Part shown: in pieces, positions 48,490-64,000 of the stretch
How positions within the stretch are numbered: the first letter of the stretch is position 1
How the letters are laid out: each line of letters opens with the position of its first letter
Translations under genes and position numbers: made by a program
Assembly: GCA_948470475.1 (NCBI GenBank)
Contig: OX419336.1
Location: forward strand, 31,296,915 to 31,360,914
DNA length: 64,000 bases
Source: Galaxea fascicularis
Taxonomy: Eukaryota; Cnidaria; Anthozoa; Scleractinia; Euphylliidae
Reading direction: 5' to 3'
The notes under the pieces: model-generated
Told to the model about the DNA's origin: nothing
The model's database searches: none
What the model saw: only the letters and a program-made list of their open reading frames with translations

Positions 48490-48960
48490 TGGATAAGCTG
48501 GAGATTAGAAGGGTATAGTAGGGTTTAAAAGGGTGTTACGATTTTTAGAGTGCACAGGGATATACTAGGATATTTTGGGGGTATACCGACAGGTATAACA
48601 GGGTTTACTTGGCATTTACAAGAATGTTGTATGGTTTACTGGGACATATTGGAGCTTTACATAGGGTATGCTAAGGTTTACAAGGGCTAACTAGGGTAAA
48701 CTAAGGGTTTACTAGATTTTACGAGGTAAACCAGGGTTTACTAAGGTTTACACGGTTTTAGTAGGGTTGACTAGCGTATACAAGGGTATACTAGGGTTTA
48801 CAAGGGTATGCTAGGGTTTACAAAGGTATGCTAGCGTTTACAGGGTTTATAAGGGTATACTAGGGTTTACAAGGGTATACTAAGGTTTACTAGGGTATAC
48901 TAGGGTTTACTAGGGTATACTAAGGTTTATAAGGGTATACTAGGGTTTATAAGCCATAGT
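48490..48960 (-). repeat. Degenerate 20-bp minisatellite, reverse array
   Basis: About 470 bp of CTAGGGTTTACAAGGGTATA-type units, the reverse complement of the array at 46870-47580. The innermost units are the most diverged. The last part (about 48830-48955) is the most regular, with nearly exact TAGGGTATAC and TAGGGTTTAC alternation. Confidence 0.85.
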
Positions 48961-49305
48961 AAAAAACCCGGACAGATATAACTGAGTAGACCACGCGGTC
49001 AATAATTCAAATTCGGTCGATTATATCAAAGTTAACAGAAATTCACAAGAAACACTTAACATAACAAAGGCTTACAACGCTAAAGGAAAATCAGTTATAA
49101 GATACTGGACTTACTTCATGACGGGCTTCCAGAGTACTTGACCAACTGAACACGTGTGACATAAGCGACCATCTGAAAAACGATCTCTTCTTATGAAAGC
49201 TACTCAACATGTCAATCAATGAGTCACTTCACGTTTCTGGTGTAAAATTAAACTGAACTCACTGTCACGCAAGCTCCTCTTAAAAACAGTTGGGCTCCAA
49301 GAACA

Positions 49306-63223
<13,918 letters not shown>

Positions 63224-64000
63224 GTAAGTGCTCACGAGTTTGGTTTGGCGACGCGTTATCTGTTAAAACAACACACGTTTTTACAAAGGGTTCTTATCAT
63301 CTGATCTCTTTAATTTCTAAATTTCACGTTTTGACAGTTTTAAATGCTGTAAAAGTTCTGATTCTCCTTTCAAGTTTTACGCCGATATCATGTGCATGCT
63401 GATTTATGCCCTCAGCTTTCTTTTGATACTTGAGGTGAATCAGTGAAAGAAAAACCTCTGGAGTCAAATGGTGTTCTGACAACTGCCACTAGCCCTACTC
63501 CCACAGTCTACGCAGTCTACCACCCTTACAAAACATCAGTCGTCCTCGCCGTGACTCCCGCTTGGCTCACGGTACAGCCGCTTCAGTAAGAGGAGACATA
63601 AACGTCTTTTGGCTTAAATGCAAGCAATTTTGTCGCCACCTTTATCGGCTGACGGGCTGGGAACTGGAATATCTGATCTGGAGAAGTTCAGATCAGGAGA
63701 ACTTTACATCCAATTCAAGTTTTAAAAAACTTGTTCTTTGAGTATAAGCTAGAGAGGTGTACAGTATAAAAGTTCAACTGAATAGTTTGGAGCGGAGGGC
63801 TGGAATCTCATTTATTTAAGTTAAAAATTGGGCAACAGTACTTTCTCAGCTATCGGTTATGATTTAAACAGTTATAAACCACCGGCGAAACTCTATTCTA
63901 AGCTATCTGTTCATCTCCGTCCAGACGGCTCTGACCGAGGTTATTGTGTTTTCCAATGTCCATTATACAGTCAAACCAAAACATTCGAAATACTTAGCAA
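63224..64000. other. Start of glucosidase intron 17, to window edge
   Basis: After the exon 17 donor (GTAAGT at 63224) I find no stretch that encodes the expected next GH31 block (the segment after LMHE, normally leading into a WGPALL-type motif) in the right phase. The next exon therefore lies outside the window. No other gene is supported. The last bases contain an ACAGTCAAACCAAAAC end that may be the terminus of a further mariner-like element. Confidence 0.6.

Noticed and set aside
46870..48960. Interstitial telomere repeats
   Set aside because: The unit is 20 bp with TATA/TAAA alternation and CCCTAG, not tandem CCCTAA.
63408..63600. Possible glucosidase exon 18 near the right edge
   Set aside because: Joining in phase after LMHE gives a stop after about ten codons and no GH31 motif.

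Overview
This window is animal nuclear DNA. The genes are split into many short exons by GT-AG introns, the intergenic space and introns are AT-rich, and they are full of foldback (inverted-repeat) transposon remnants. Gene content and repeat style suggest a cnidarian, most likely an anthozoan such as a stony coral. That assignment is an inference from protein resemblance and repeat style. No marker here fixes the species.

Four protein-coding genes can be assembled exon by exon with consistent splice phases. (1) A saposin precursor lies on the minus strand (12840 to 3133, 13 coding exons, 386 aa). It has a signal peptide, an N-terminal saposin-A domain, three saposin-B domains and a C-terminal saposin-A domain. 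(2) A TCP11-like protein (TCP11L1 type) lies on the plus strand (15084 to 24214, 8 exons, 469 aa). It is divergent from gene 1, with about 2.2 kb between the two start codons. (3) A large plus-strand gene (26474 to 41251, 13 exons, 1718 aa) encodes a homologue of the uncharacterised vertebrate protein KIAA2012. It has a conserved N-terminus, a long serine/proline-rich middle, an in-frame 39-bp coding minisatellite and a very long charged coiled coil at the C-terminus. (4) A GH31 alpha-glucosidase of the maltase-glucoamylase/sucrase-isomaltase type starts at 49306 on the plus strand. Its first 17 exons (699 codons) are in the window and it runs off the right edge. Both catalytic aspartates are present. 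The four genes share no obvious pathway. The saposin precursor and the glucosidase are both products of the secretory/lysosomal route.

Between genes 3 and 4 (about 41.3-49.3 kb) is a repeat-dominated region. It holds a piggyBac-type MITE with TTAA flanks, a fragment of a short-chain dehydrogenase gene with a stop codon in its nucleotide-binding motif, and a decayed minus-strand LINE (SGNH ORF1, endonuclease, reverse transcriptase) ending in a (TAA)n tail. It also holds two arrays of the same 20-bp minisatellite in opposite orientation about 0.9 kb apart.

The introns carry much of the transposon record. One PIF/Harbinger-like family (termini AGCCCGCC, TTA/TAA target duplications) has three copies: a bare 86-bp hairpin, a copy whose arms enclose a LINE reverse-transcriptase fragment, and a copy in the glucosidase gene with a possible transposase remnant. 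Glucosidase intron 1 holds a Penelope-type GIY-YIG endonuclease remnant followed by a hammerhead-like ribozyme motif. Two tRNA-related SINEs are also present. No CRISPR array, operon or prokaryotic feature was seen.
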